Assembly: GCF_021028955.1 (NCBI RefSeq)
Contig: NZ_JAIWPE010000025.1
Coordinates: forward strand, 62,001-126,000
Direction of reading: 5' to 3'
Length of the DNA: 64,000 nt
From: Salipaludibacillus sp. CUR1
Lineage (GTDB): Bacteria > Bacillota > Bacilli > Bacillales > Salisediminibacteriaceae
Part shown: positions 1 through 6,539 of the stretch, piece after piece
Numbering within the stretch: position 1 is the stretch's first letter
Layout: every line of letters begins with the position of its first letter
Notes under the pieces: generated by a model
The model's database searches: none
Seen by the model: only the letters and a program-made list of their open reading frames with translations
Told to the model about the DNA's origin: nothing
Program-made: the position numbers and the translations under genes

Positions 1-402
1 AATCTTTCCTGTTGATTTTTCAACAATTTTTATAAACTTTTTCCCTTTTACATCCCGGACTTTTAATGGAAGCATATCTCCCAGCCGGAGGCCTGTATTT
101 AACCCTAAAATAAACAGGAAATGGTCACGGGAAGACGAAGCAGAAAGGATGGATTTAATTTTTTCCAACACCTCTTTTTCTCTGACAGGCTCTACTGTTC
201 TCGGGCCCATTGCAATTAATGCCTGAAAATCTGATGTCATCTCTAACGGTCTTTTTCCTTTTATTTTTAACTCATTTAATCGTTTAATCCGGTTTTCAGT
301 CTGCTGGAAACCAATCTTCTCTCCCAGCGCCTGAAACTCTTTCTCTGTTAACCGGACATACTTTTCATAATTAATCTTCGCTGATCGTCCTTCGTCAGTC
401 AT
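1..402 (-). CDS. Tyrosine recombinase / integrase, C-terminus cut by window edge
   Basis: Reading the minus strand from ATG at 400-402 gives 134 codons open to the window edge. The part present is the N-terminal arm domain plus the start of the catalytic domain: the segment TGLRLGDMLPLKVRDV (residues about 103-118) carries the first catalytic Arg (about R106) of the tyrosine recombinase fold, followed by a Lys-rich beta-hairpin (KKFIKIVEKSTGK) where the catalytic Lys usually sits. The His-x-x-Arg and Tyr motifs lie outside the window. A GAGGTG ribosome site 6 nt upstream favours this ATG over one six bases earlier. Such proteins cut and rejoin DNA at specific sites. Whether this one belongs to a mobile element or is a housekeeping orphan cannot be told from the fragment. 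Confidence 0.8.
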   Translation of the reverse strand, partial: MTDEGRSAKINYEKYVRLTEKEFQALGEKIGFQQTENRIKRLNELKIKGKRPLEMTSDFQALIAMGPRTVEPVREKEVLEKIKSILSASSSRDHFLFILGLNTGLRLGDMLPLKVRDVKGKKFIKIVEKSTGKI

Positions 403-701
403 TCTCATCACCTCACCAGTTGATCTTTAGCTTTATTTTAACATACAGAAAAACTCGTTTAGTATCTTTAAGACAAAATAATAATACTATTATTCTCATT
501 TAGTATTATAGAGAACCGTTTTGCATTTTATATAAAAATAGTGTTATTGAGGCTTTAAGAAAGGTTAAATTATAAATTCAAGGTGTTATAATACTAAATG
601 AACGCATCTGTATTTTATATTCCAATAAAAAAAGAAGTGCTGATCCCAGCAACTTCAACTGTTTATATGTACTGCTTCGTTTCAGAAAATCCATTCCCTT
701 T
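403..701. other. Intergenic region between recombinase and kinase genes
   Basis: AT-rich sequence holding the recombinase promoter region (minus strand) and, at 627-656, a terminator. A 62-codon plus-strand frame starting at 598 runs through that terminator and into the antisense of the kinase gene, has no ribosome site, and is not regarded as a gene. Confidence 0.5.
627..656 (-). terminator. Intrinsic terminator of the FlaR-like gene
   Basis: On the minus strand a GAAGTTGCTG / CAGCACTTC stem with one bulge and a short loop is followed by seven T residues, 45 nt after the stop codon of the kinase-like gene. Confidence 0.7.
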
Positions 702-1217
702 TTATAACTTATTAAGAAACTGGGAAATGGCTTTTTTAGTCTTTAACCGGTACACATTCTTTGGCTTCCCCAAATTATTAAAATAACGGAGCCTTTCTTC
801 GGAATTATTTTTTCTCTTATGATAAGTTTTAAGTATAAAACTTAAAAACTCCTTATCCATTTTTTCCGGGCAGCCAGGTCCCATATCTTCCCTGTTACGG
901 CCTATGTTAGTGAGCCATCTTTTCATTACCCGATAAAGACATATTCTGAGCGGGAGTTCTAAATAAATAATCGTATCTGCTTCTTCTGCTCGTATCTCGT
1001 AGGTTGATGAATAATTACCTTCAATAATCCATTCTCTTTGGTTTACAATCCTTTGTTGTGCGTACGTGAAGTCTTCTTGTGTTGACTTTACCCATCCCGG
1101 TTTCCAGTATAATGTATCTAAATGGTATACAGGGATACCGGTTTTAGCACCCAGCTGCTTAGCAAACGTGGATTTACCAACACCGGCAGACACACCGATA
1201 ACCATCACTTTTTCCAT
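702..1217 (-). CDS. P-loop kinase-like protein (FlaR / DNA topology modulation family)
   Basis: A 171-residue protein with a Walker A loop GVSAGVGKST at residues 8-17, followed by HLDTLYWKPGW, the substrate-side motif of the small adenylate-kinase-like family often annotated as 'topology modulation protein FlaR', and the typical acidic/Trp segment WIIEGNY near residue 63. These proteins bind ATP, but their substrate is not established; the DNA topology name is historical. Two ATG codons lie side by side; the second (1217) has the better distance from the GGAGGAG ribosome site. The gene is monocistronic, ends in its own terminator, and is divergent from the DCC thiol protein, sharing an 85-nt promoter gap. 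Confidence 0.8.
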   Translation of the reverse strand: MEKVMVIGVSAGVGKSTFAKQLGAKTGIPVYHLDTLYWKPGWVKSTQEDFTYAQQRIVNQREWIIEGNYSSTYEIRAEEADTIIYLELPLRICLYRVMKRWLTNIGRNREDMGPGCPEKMDKEFLSFILKTYHKRKNNSEERLRYFNNLGKPKNVYRLKTKKAISQFLNKL

Positions 1218-1305
1218 CATTCTCCTCCGCTATCTGTTTTTTATTTTATTGTGTTTCGGGTATAAAACATATTAACGACGATTATATAAGACAGGAGTGC
1301 AAACT

Positions 1306-1701
1306 ATGAGTCATATTGTTTTATTCGATGGTGATTGTAATATTTGTGACACAAGTGTTCAGTTTATTATTAAAAGGGATCCTAAACAAAAATTTGCTTT
1401 TGCCTCATTACAAAGTGATACAGGGAAATCCCTGTTAAAAAAACATCAGGTGGACAGGCGGACAGACAGCATTGTGCTGATTGAGGAGAACGGTAAAACA
1501 TTTGAAAAGTCTTCTGCAGCTCTTCGTATTGCCCGGAGACTTAAAGGCGGCTGGAAACTGACTGCTATATTTTTAATCGTGCCGTCTTTTATCAGGAATT
1601 TCTTTTACGATCTGATTGCAAAGAACCGTTACAAGTGGTTCGGAAAGAAATCATCGTGCCGGATGCCTACGCCGGATGAACGGGAACGCTTTCTTGATTA
1701 A
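1306..1701 (+). CDS. yuxK: DCC-family thiol-disulfide oxidoreductase-like protein
   Basis: 131 residues beginning MSHIVLFDGDCNIC; the DGDCxxC motif with Cys11 and Cys14 defines the DCC (DUF393) family, named for the Asp-Cys-Cys motif and predicted to have a thioredoxin-like fold. A second conserved patch, RIARRLKGGW, is near residue 72. A GTG nine bases upstream is in frame, but it overlaps the AGGAG ribosome site, so the ATG at 1306 with 8-nt spacing is the better start. B. subtilis YuxK is the closest named relative by motif. Substrate is unknown. No partner gene lies next to it. Confidence 0.85.
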   Translation: MSHIVLFDGDCNICDTSVQFIIKRDPKQKFAFASLQSDTGKSLLKKHQVDRRTDSIVLIEENGKTFEKSSAALRIARRLKGGWKLTAIFLIVPSFIRNFFYDLIAKNRYKWFGKKSSCRMPTPDERERFLD

Positions 1702-1865
1702 GGTTTTTTATACAGCACAAAATTCTGGACAAAAGCACGAGGTTTCATAGGAATTACTCTTGTGTGGAGGGCACAGACTTCGTCACCTACTGCAAATCTT
1801 CCTTTACCGAGGTATTCCGCTTGTATCGCCTGCCTCGTTAATTCCAGTTCTGTTGCATGTGCCTG
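1698..1865 (-). pseudogene. Possible remnant of a small gene, no start codon
   Basis: The minus strand is open for 55 codons between stops at 1866-1868 and 1698-1700 and reads like a protein tail (GKGRFAVGDEVCALHTRVIP near its middle). It has no ATG, GTG or TTG start before residue 40 and no ribosome site. A nearby ATG (1858-1856 on the minus strand) is in a different frame, which would fit a frameshifted small gene. I do not recognise the family. It may equally be a chance open frame. Confidence 0.3.
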
Positions 1866-1928
1866 TTAAGTAAAATTATTATAATAGTTGTCCGATGTTA
1901 CCACTATCCGTTTTTTACCATATCCATA

Positions 1929-2003
1929 TTAGAGATTGTAAAGCACCATTCCTCCCGCTGTTAAAGCGACAATGGCGACAGCACTACCCCATTTGCCGAG
2001 CAT
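1929..2003 (-). CDS. 24-residue hydrophobic micropeptide
   Basis: An ATG at 2001-2003 preceded by a perfect AGGAGG (2011-2016, 7-nt spacing) opens 24 codons and stops at TAA 1929-1931. The product starts MLGKWGSAVAIVALTAGG and is almost entirely one membrane-spanning helix with a Lys near the N-terminus. The strong ribosome site is the main support, since random frames of this size are common. It resembles the many one-helix small membrane peptides of Bacillus, but no family is claimed. It lies 34 nt upstream of the remnant at 1698-1865 in the same direction and follows the B12-binding protein gene. Confidence 0.5.
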   Translation of the reverse strand: MLGKWGSAVAIVALTAGGMVLYNL

Positions 2004-2067
2004 GCGAAACCCTCCTTAGATTCTTTAATAATTCATACGACTCCAAGGAGGGGAAAGTTTCTATTTT

Positions 2068-2895
2068 TTACACATTCAACAGCGGGTCAAACCCATCTTT
2101 ATAAGGTGGATATATATCAGGATGCAGAATAGCAGCCATTTGAGCTAAACCGATTAGAAGCCTCGGCGAGGGCCGGCAGAAATACGGCTCTTCAAGAATA
2201 TGCAGGGAATCGTCCGTTACTGCCTTCATAGAGGCCCAGCCGGGGCGTTTTTTTATGAATTCAGGTTTTACTTTATGCTGCTGTACGCCGACCCATATGG
2301 CAGCAATGACATCAGGGGCCCTGGACAGGACATCTGCCCAGTCCGTCTGGACGCTGGCCTGATCATAATCTTCATAAATATTTACTCCTCCTGCAAGTTC
2401 AGAAAGCTCTGTCAGCCAGTTCCTTTTCCCCGGAGTAAAAACGGGTTTCCCCCACCATTCCCAGTAAATTGTTTTCCGCTCCGTTACTTTACGGCTCAAT
2501 TCCGCATAGTGATCCATAAAATGATTAAACTTTCTAAAGGCTTCCTCCCCTTTTTCACGATCCCCGGTCTGCTCTCCAAGCCATAAGAGGATGTCACCGA
2601 CCTCCCTCATACTCGTCGGATTAGGCACCGTGATATAGGGCAGCCCTTTTTCTTTTAAGGCTTCTATATTTTTTTCCATCCCCGGTACCGTCTCTGAAGC
2701 CAATATTATATCGGGTTTAAGTTCCGCCGCTTTTTCCACATTAATCGAAAGATCCGGCCCAAGCCTCGGCAATTCTTTAATCGAAGAAGGCCAGTCAGAG
2801 TAGTCGTCCACTCCTGCAAGACTGTCTTCTAAACCGGCATAAACCGCGAGTTCCGTATTGCTTGGGCAAAGTGAAAGTATTCTCAAATTAATCAT
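2068..2895 (-). CDS. Cobalamin-binding protein, BtuF-like fold, no signal peptide
   Basis: 275 residues with the helical-backbone periplasmic-binding fold of the Fe-siderophore/B12 class: N-terminal RILSLCPSNTELAVYAGL, GVDDYSDWP, then LKPDIILASE near residue 60 and a C-terminal lobe with VIAAIWVG and CRPSPRLLIGLAQ. These are the motifs of BtuF-type cobalamin-binding proteins. Unusually for a transport receptor, there is no signal peptide or lipobox Cys; related Bacillus proteins of this short type also lack one, so its job may be intracellular. No permease or ATPase lies beside it. It fits the B12 dependence implied by the riboswitch at 43.3 kb. The start has a weak AAGGGCGGT ribosome site. 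Confidence 0.8.
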   Translation of the reverse strand: MINLRILSLCPSNTELAVYAGLEDSLAGVDDYSDWPSSIKELPRLGPDLSINVEKAAELKPDIILASETVPGMEKNIEALKEKGLPYITVPNPTSMREVGDILLWLGEQTGDREKGEEAFRKFNHFMDHYAELSRKVTERKTIYWEWWGKPVFTPGKRNWLTELSELAGGVNIYEDYDQASVQTDWADVLSRAPDVIAAIWVGVQQHKVKPEFIKKRPGWASMKAVTDDSLHILEEPYFCRPSPRLLIGLAQMAAILHPDIYPPYKDGFDPLLNV

Positions 2896-2904
2896 ACCGC
2901 CCTT

Positions 2905-3063
2905 CTACCGATGTTTTTTTCTTAATACTTTTCTTTCAGCTTGAGGGACGCATTGAAAACAGACGTTAATTTCTTCGCCCCGTTCATTTATATAAATCGT
3001 TGGGGAACGTAATTTTCCTTTGCAAAAATCGCATGTTTTCTTTTTGAAGAGCCACTTAATCAT
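2905..3063 (-). CDS. 52-residue double CxxC (zinc ribbon-like) protein
   Basis: ATG 3061-3063 opens 52 codons ending at TAG 2905-2907. The protein has two CxxC pairs, CDFC at residues 11-14 and CFQC at 35-38, separated by a short strand-rich linker, with strongly basic ends (KKKT near the start, ERKVLRKKHR at the end). This is the layout of a zinc ribbon, and the charge suggests nucleic acid binding, though function is unknown. An AAGGAAGG purine stretch precedes the start. It lies 40 nt after the YpcP exonuclease gene, in the same direction, and 10 nt before the B12-binding protein, so it may be the last gene of the repair operon or the first of the next. Confidence 0.6.
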   Translation of the reverse strand: MIKWLFKKKTCDFCKGKLRSPTIYINERGEEINVCFQCVPQAERKVLRKKHR

Positions 3064-3103
3064 TGTGTCTTTTCCCTTCCTTTTAATCTGTTTCTTCCGG
3101 GGA

Positions 3104-3988
3104 TTACCTGACTTTTACTCGAATCCCGTGCTCATTCATTTCCCTTAAAACTGTTTCTTCATCCAGGTCCAGCTGCAGGTTGACTGGATCAAGAGCGGCC
3201 ACTTCCTCAATGTCTGTCACGATTTCTGATAACTCCCTGCTGATCCAGCACGATTCCTGTCCTTCATGTAACTTTTTCTTATATCTTTTAAAAGCAGGAT
3301 CTAATTCTTCGACATTTTTAAACAATTGTTTAAGATTTCCGTATTGGCGAATGAGAGGCAGAGCGGATTTTTCCCCTACTCCCGGACAGCCGGGAATGTT
3401 ATCACTCGGATCGCCAAGGAGTGCTTTTACATCTACCCATTGAGATGGAGAGATGTCGAAATCGTTCTTAAAACTGTCGGCAGAATAGATGATCTCCTGC
3501 TTTTTTTTAGCCAGAATCTGATTAGTCGTCTCGTTCAACAGCTGGAATAAATCCCGGTCATTACTGTAAATAAACGTTTGCCCTAATTCATTTTTATACC
3601 ATTTGTCTGAAAAGGCGCCAATAATATCATCTGCTTCAAAGCCGGCAACGCTCATCTGATGGATATTCAGATTATCAAGAAGTTCACACGTTAAGTGATA
3701 CTGCTCAATTAGAGGATCAGGCAGATCAGTCCGCTGGGCTTTATAAAAAGCGTACTTCTGATTTCTTGCTGTATCTTCTCTTTTTCCGTCCCAGGCAACA
3801 GACAAATGTGTGATATTATAATTTCTCGTCAACTGGAATAATTTTTGAAAAAATACTCTTGCGGCATTCACATACTCGCCTCTTTCGTTTTTTGAAAGCT
3901 GCTCCTCGCTTTTTCCATAAGCTGTAGCAAAATAACCCCGGCTTAATAAATTAAAGCCATCGATAAGTAATAATGTATTCTCTTTCAT
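3104..3988 (-). CDS. ypcP: 5'-3' exonuclease, DNA polymerase I N-terminal (FEN) type
   Basis: 294 residues with the whole 5'-nuclease domain found at the N-terminus of DNA polymerase I but as a free protein. Metal-binding and helical-arch motifs are in order: LIDGFNLL (Asp10), FEADDIIGAF (about 118), SNDRDLFQLL (about 142) and the helix-hairpin-helix segment GDPSDNIPGCPGVGEKSA (about 192-209). The family removes flaps and RNA primers or degrades DNA 5' to 3'; B. subtilis YpcP is the named relative. Its ATG overlaps the stop of the glycosylase gene by four bases, indicating translational coupling in a three-gene repair operon. Confidence 0.92.
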   Translation of the reverse strand: MKENTLLLIDGFNLLSRGYFATAYGKSEEQLSKNERGEYVNAARVFFQKLFQLTRNYNITHLSVAWDGKREDTARNQKYAFYKAQRTDLPDPLIEQYHLTCELLDNLNIHQMSVAGFEADDIIGAFSDKWYKNELGQTFIYSNDRDLFQLLNETTNQILAKKKQEIIYSADSFKNDFDISPSQWVDVKALLGDPSDNIPGCPGVGEKSALPLIRQYGNLKQLFKNVEELDPAFKRYKKKLHEGQESCWISRELSEIVTDIEEVAALDPVNLQLDLDEETVLREMNEHGIRVKVR

Positions 3989-4512
3989 CTTTTTTCTCCC
4001 CCGTTATGTTGTAAATAATCAGTCATCTCCCGCCATGCTTTTACTTTTTCGGGAAAAGATTTAACGTTTCTTCCCGGAACAGGACTGGTAGAAGGCAATT
4101 TAGTATAAGGTACAGATGGAAAAGCATGGTTTTTAATATATTTACGGAATGTTTCGTAAGCCTTCGTTCCATTAAGACCCACCCATTGAATCGTTGGGTA
4201 TGTGGTCAAAAGTCCCGCCAGGTCGTTCATTTTTTCATCACTGATAGCTGAATCCAGACTTCCTTCCCTCTTGCACTTGCCGATCACATCCCATAAAGCA
4301 ATGTGGTTTGTTTTTAAAAAGTCACATTTCCGCTCATAACTGAATGTGGAAAGGTCTGTATTTAAAAGTTCTCCGACAAGAGGCCAGAAATGATTTCGGG
4401 GGTTGCCATAATATTGTTGGCGCTGAAGAGACTGTTCTCCAGGCATAGACCCTAAAATAAGAACCCTGGCGCCTTTCTGAACGACCGGTTCCAAAGAATG
4501 CCGTTCTTTCAC
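3985..4512 (-). CDS. DNA-deoxyinosine glycosylase (uracil-DNA glycosylase superfamily, family 6 type)
   Basis: 175 residues. The N-terminal motif ILGSMPGEQSL (19-29), then QYYGNPRNHFW (about 33-43) and the C-terminal motif LPSTSPVPGRN (about 139-149) match the hypoxanthine/deoxyinosine DNA glycosylase branch of the UDG superfamily, where the Asn of NPRN is the catalytic-site position. The enzyme would excise deaminated adenine (hypoxanthine) from DNA. It sits between DUF6884 and the YpcP nuclease with ATGA overlaps on both sides, so all three are made together. A base excision step followed by 5'-3' resection is a sensible joint role, but this is inference. Confidence 0.85.
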   Translation of the reverse strand: MKERHSLEPVVQKGARVLILGSMPGEQSLQRQQYYGNPRNHFWPLVGELLNTDLSTFSYERKCDFLKTNHIALWDVIGKCKREGSLDSAISDEKMNDLAGLLTTYPTIQWVGLNGTKAYETFRKYIKNHAFPSVPYTKLPSTSPVPGRNVKSFPEKVKAWREMTDYLQHNGGEKR

Positions 4513-4997
4513 CTCTCATCCTCCCCAATCTGTCCAGATTGACTATGAATAGGACGGTTATCCTCCACAGCCTTCTTCAGTTCCCTCTGCATGTACCCTA
4601 TTCCATTGCACTGAAGAAGTGGAAAGTGTAGGGTGCTTTTGTTACCTGAGGCTGACTCCATTACCGGTACATACTTCCTTCCAGTCAGAACAACAAGCTG
4701 CCCATAGGTGTCCAGTGATTTCTCTTCAAACTGCTGTTTAAGAGCAGAAGGTGAGATGACCTCACTGTTTCTCATTGAAAAGCTGACATCATAAGGGCCT
4801 GGAACCCAATCATCCGGTCTGAGAAAGCCATGCTTGGCTGACAAAATGACATAGTCTTCGAAAAACCGGGCGGCATACTGTTTACACAGCTTGTGAAATA
4901 CACCGGTATAGGCGTGTTTTGCCCTGGCCGCCTTTCTCCAGGGTTCACTGTCCCATATTTTTTTGTTGCCGCACGGAATAACACACAACTCTTTCAT
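4509..4997 (-). CDS. DUF6884 protein
   Basis: 162 residues with the DUF6884 pattern: IPCGNKK at 7-13, a YTGVFHKL segment near 31-38, VILSAKHGFLRPDD near 50-63 and PYDVSF shortly after. The family is widespread in bacteria and phages and has no agreed function; the Cys and the SAKHG motif look like active-site elements. It is the promoter-proximal gene of the operon DUF6884, deoxyinosine glycosylase, YpcP, and overlaps the glycosylase start by four bases. That tight coupling implies a DNA- or nucleotide-related role. Confidence 0.75.
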   Translation of the reverse strand: MKELCVIPCGNKKIWDSEPWRKAARAKHAYTGVFHKLCKQYAARFFEDYVILSAKHGFLRPDDWVPGPYDVSFSMRNSEVISPSALKQQFEEKSLDTYGQLVVLTGRKYVPVMESASGNKSTLHFPLLQCNGIGYMQRELKKAVEDNRPIHSQSGQIGEDER

Positions 4998-5091
4998 CTT
5001 GCTTCTCCTTTACAGCTCAGTCTTATATTATTCTATCGTACCATACATCAATTTGAGTAATTAGCAGATCTGCTCATCCCCTATCCATAAG

Positions 5092-5121
5092 AAAAACTGC
5101 CCTTTTAAAGAGCAGTTTTTT
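5092..5121 (-). terminator. Terminator after the DeoR-type gene
   Basis: AAAAACTGC and GCAGTTTTT form a stem around an 11-nt loop, with T residues on the minus strand after the stem. It lies 80 nt after the DeoR stop and upstream of the DUF6884 operon promoter. Confidence 0.7.
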
Positions 5122-5200
5122 ATTTAATAAACCGGGAAGATTTTCTCGCCTGCCGGACAGTCACGCAAACCAGCCCGTTTATTAACATAATACTATTATA

Positions 5201-5956
5201 TTAAATAAGATGAACTGTTACATTTTTCATTTTAAAATAACTTTGTAATGACTCTCCGGGTGGCCGGTCGGTAATGATGTGGTCCACTTCTTCCAGATCT
5301 GCAATTTTAACAAAGTCATTCCTGTCAAATTTACTATAATCGGCGAGTACGAAAACTTCCCCCGCCTGCTCGATCATCTTCCTTTTCATTGCCCCGTCTT
5401 CTTCATGAGCGACAGTCAGACCCTTTTCCGAAATACCGACCACGCCTATGAATGCTTTGTCTGCAAAAAAACGGGACATGCTGTTGACTGCTTCATTCCC
5501 GTACATATACCGGTGGCTCTTATGGAGAATTCCGCCGATCACATGAATATTTACAGAGTGATACGATGCGAGCAGGTCTGCCTGGTGCAGCGAATTAGTA
5601 ACGACGGTGCATTCCTTCCCCTCTAAAGCAGCTGAACATGTCTGCACAGTTGTGGAAGCGTCCAGTATAATTCTATCACCGGCTCTCACTTTTTCAGCAG
5701 CAAGCCGTCCGATTTTCCGGTGGTCTTCTGTTATATTTTCCATCCGTACCTCATAACTTGGAATATCCTCTTTACGGGAACTCTTCATGGCTCCTCCGCG
5801 TGTACGGATAATACGCCCATCCTCCTCCAGCCGGACAAGATCTCTTCTAGCCGTATCCTTTGAAACGTTAAACATCTCGCAAATATCTTCAATTTGAATG
5901 GACGAATGGTTGATCAGATAGTCGCTAATCGCTTCCATACGTTCTTCTTGATTCAT
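5201..5956 (-). CDS. DeoR/GlpR-family transcriptional repressor
   Basis: 251 residues. An N-terminal winged helix-turn-helix (residues about 5-58, including FNVSKDTARRDLVRLEEDG and the wing IIRTRGGA) is followed by the DeoR sensor domain with LDASTTV near 98 and the C-terminal DKAFIGVVGIS and LADYSKFDR motifs that bind sugar phosphates. Family members usually repress a sugar or polyol operon and respond to its phosphorylated intermediate. No sugar gene is adjacent, so the target is unknown; autoregulation through the repeat-rich upstream region is likely. Weakly spaced ribosome site GGAGG is visible before the ATG. Confidence 0.88.
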   Translation of the reverse strand: MNQEERMEAISDYLINHSSIQIEDICEMFNVSKDTARRDLVRLEEDGRIIRTRGGAMKSSRKEDIPSYEVRMENITEDHRKIGRLAAEKVRAGDRIILDASTTVQTCSAALEGKECTVVTNSLHQADLLASYHSVNIHVIGGILHKSHRYMYGNEAVNSMSRFFADKAFIGVVGISEKGLTVAHEEDGAMKRKMIEQAGEVFVLADYSKFDRNDFVKIADLEEVDHIITDRPPGESLQSYFKMKNVTVHLI

Positions 5957-5974
5957 CGTATTTCCTCCATTCTA

Positions 5975-6075
5975 TGATAAATATAATTATAAGCTAAAAA
6001 CTTACAAATTGCAATTTATATAAGTTTATTTAAGTAATTTTAAGTTTATTATGCAATTTTATAAGTTATTTCATT
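5975..6075. promoter_or_regulatory. AT-rich repeat cluster, candidate DeoR operator
   Basis: The 180-nt gap between the repressor and the divergent HesB-like gene holds three to four copies of a TAAGTTtATT-like unit in direct orientation and one inverted copy (AAACTTA paired with TAAGTTT). Repeated short units next to a repressor gene are the usual look of DeoR-family operators. The assignment is inferred from position only. Confidence 0.4.
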
Positions 6076-6136
6076 AAATATAGCCCTTTTACTTACGTTA
6101 AGAAACGTGTATGATCATACTAAAAGGAGGTTCCTC

Positions 6137-6412
6137 ATGAAGGTTACAAAGGACGCAGCTATGTTTCTTAAACAATTAATGGAGAAGCAGCAGAAAAATA
6201 CGGCAGTTATTGGGTACAAAGCAAACAAACGGTGAGGGGCTTCCGATTTCCGGTTAACTCTGGACGAGTTGCCTCACGAAAAAATAAAAGAGACTCATTA
6301 CAATGTTAACTTTTATATCGAACCCGAAGCTGAAGTTAACAGTTCACATTTATTAATATGTATGGAGAACAAGCGTCTTATTTTAAAAGATGCGAGACAA
6401 AGAAATGCTTGA
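6137..6412 (+). CDS. HesB-like protein with in-frame UGA, candidate selenoprotein
   Basis: A strong AAGGAGG (6124-6130, 6-nt spacing) precedes ATG 6137. The frame is open for 32 codons, meets TGA at 6233-6235, and then continues in the same frame for 58 more sense codons to TGA 6410-6412: 91 residues if the first TGA is read. After the TGA comes GASDFRLTLDEL, which follows the spacing of the HesB/IscA pattern after its first conserved Cys (Cys, three residues, aromatic, Leu, Asp-Glu). Established knowledge: the HesB-like selenoprotein family (TIGR01911) is of this length and carries Sec at exactly that Cys. The C-terminal CxC of true IscA scaffolds is absent. Alternative: a nonsense-mutated pseudogene. 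It is divergent from the DeoR gene and has no iron-sulfur genes beside it. Confidence 0.6.
6232..6277 (+). promoter_or_regulatory. Hairpin downstream of UGA, candidate bacterial SECIS
   Basis: Starting at the UGA, GTGAGG (6232-6237) can pair with CCTCAC (6272-6277), enclosing AACTC / GAGTT (6256-6260 with 6266-6270) around the loop TGGAC. The loop begins 25 nt after the UGA and has G in its second and third positions, within the distance and loop-G rules described for bacterial SECIS elements. The fold was judged by eye without energy calculation. Confidence 0.4.
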
Positions 6413-6434
6413 CGGCTGTTATTTGCCGTCAAGC
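6407..6434 (+). terminator. Hairpin at the end of the HesB-like gene
   Basis: A perfect 10-bp stem GCTTGACGGC / GCCGTCAAGC with an 8-nt loop overlaps the final stop codon. The following sequence TTGTAAATAT is only moderately T-rich, so termination may be partial. Confidence 0.55.
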
Positions 6435-6519
6435 TTGTAAATATCATCTATAAGAATAAAGAAGCCGGGCTGTACCTGACTGACTTTTTTTCTCTAGCTT
6501 CCTCTCACCTCTCAGATGT

Positions 6520-6529
6520 CCCCCCCCCC
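6520..6529 (+). repeat. Run of ten cytosines
   Basis: A C10 homopolymer lies in the noncoding gap just after the stop of the membrane protein at 6540-7115. Such runs are prone to slippage and sequencing error; here it is outside any gene. Confidence 0.8.
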
Positions 6530-6539
6530 TCTTCTTAAG

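Noticed and set aside
598-786. 62-codon plus-strand frame
   Set aside because: Runs through a terminator and antisense to the kinase gene; no ribosome site.
1895-2104. 69-codon plus-strand frame
   Set aside because: Antisense to the micropeptide with its AGGAGG site and overlaps the end of the B12-binding protein gene; no ribosome site.
6137-6235. A 32-residue short protein ending at the first TGA
   Set aside because: The frame stays open and family-like after the TGA, so a separate 32-residue gene is less likely than Sec read-through or a nonsense-mutated HesB-like gene.
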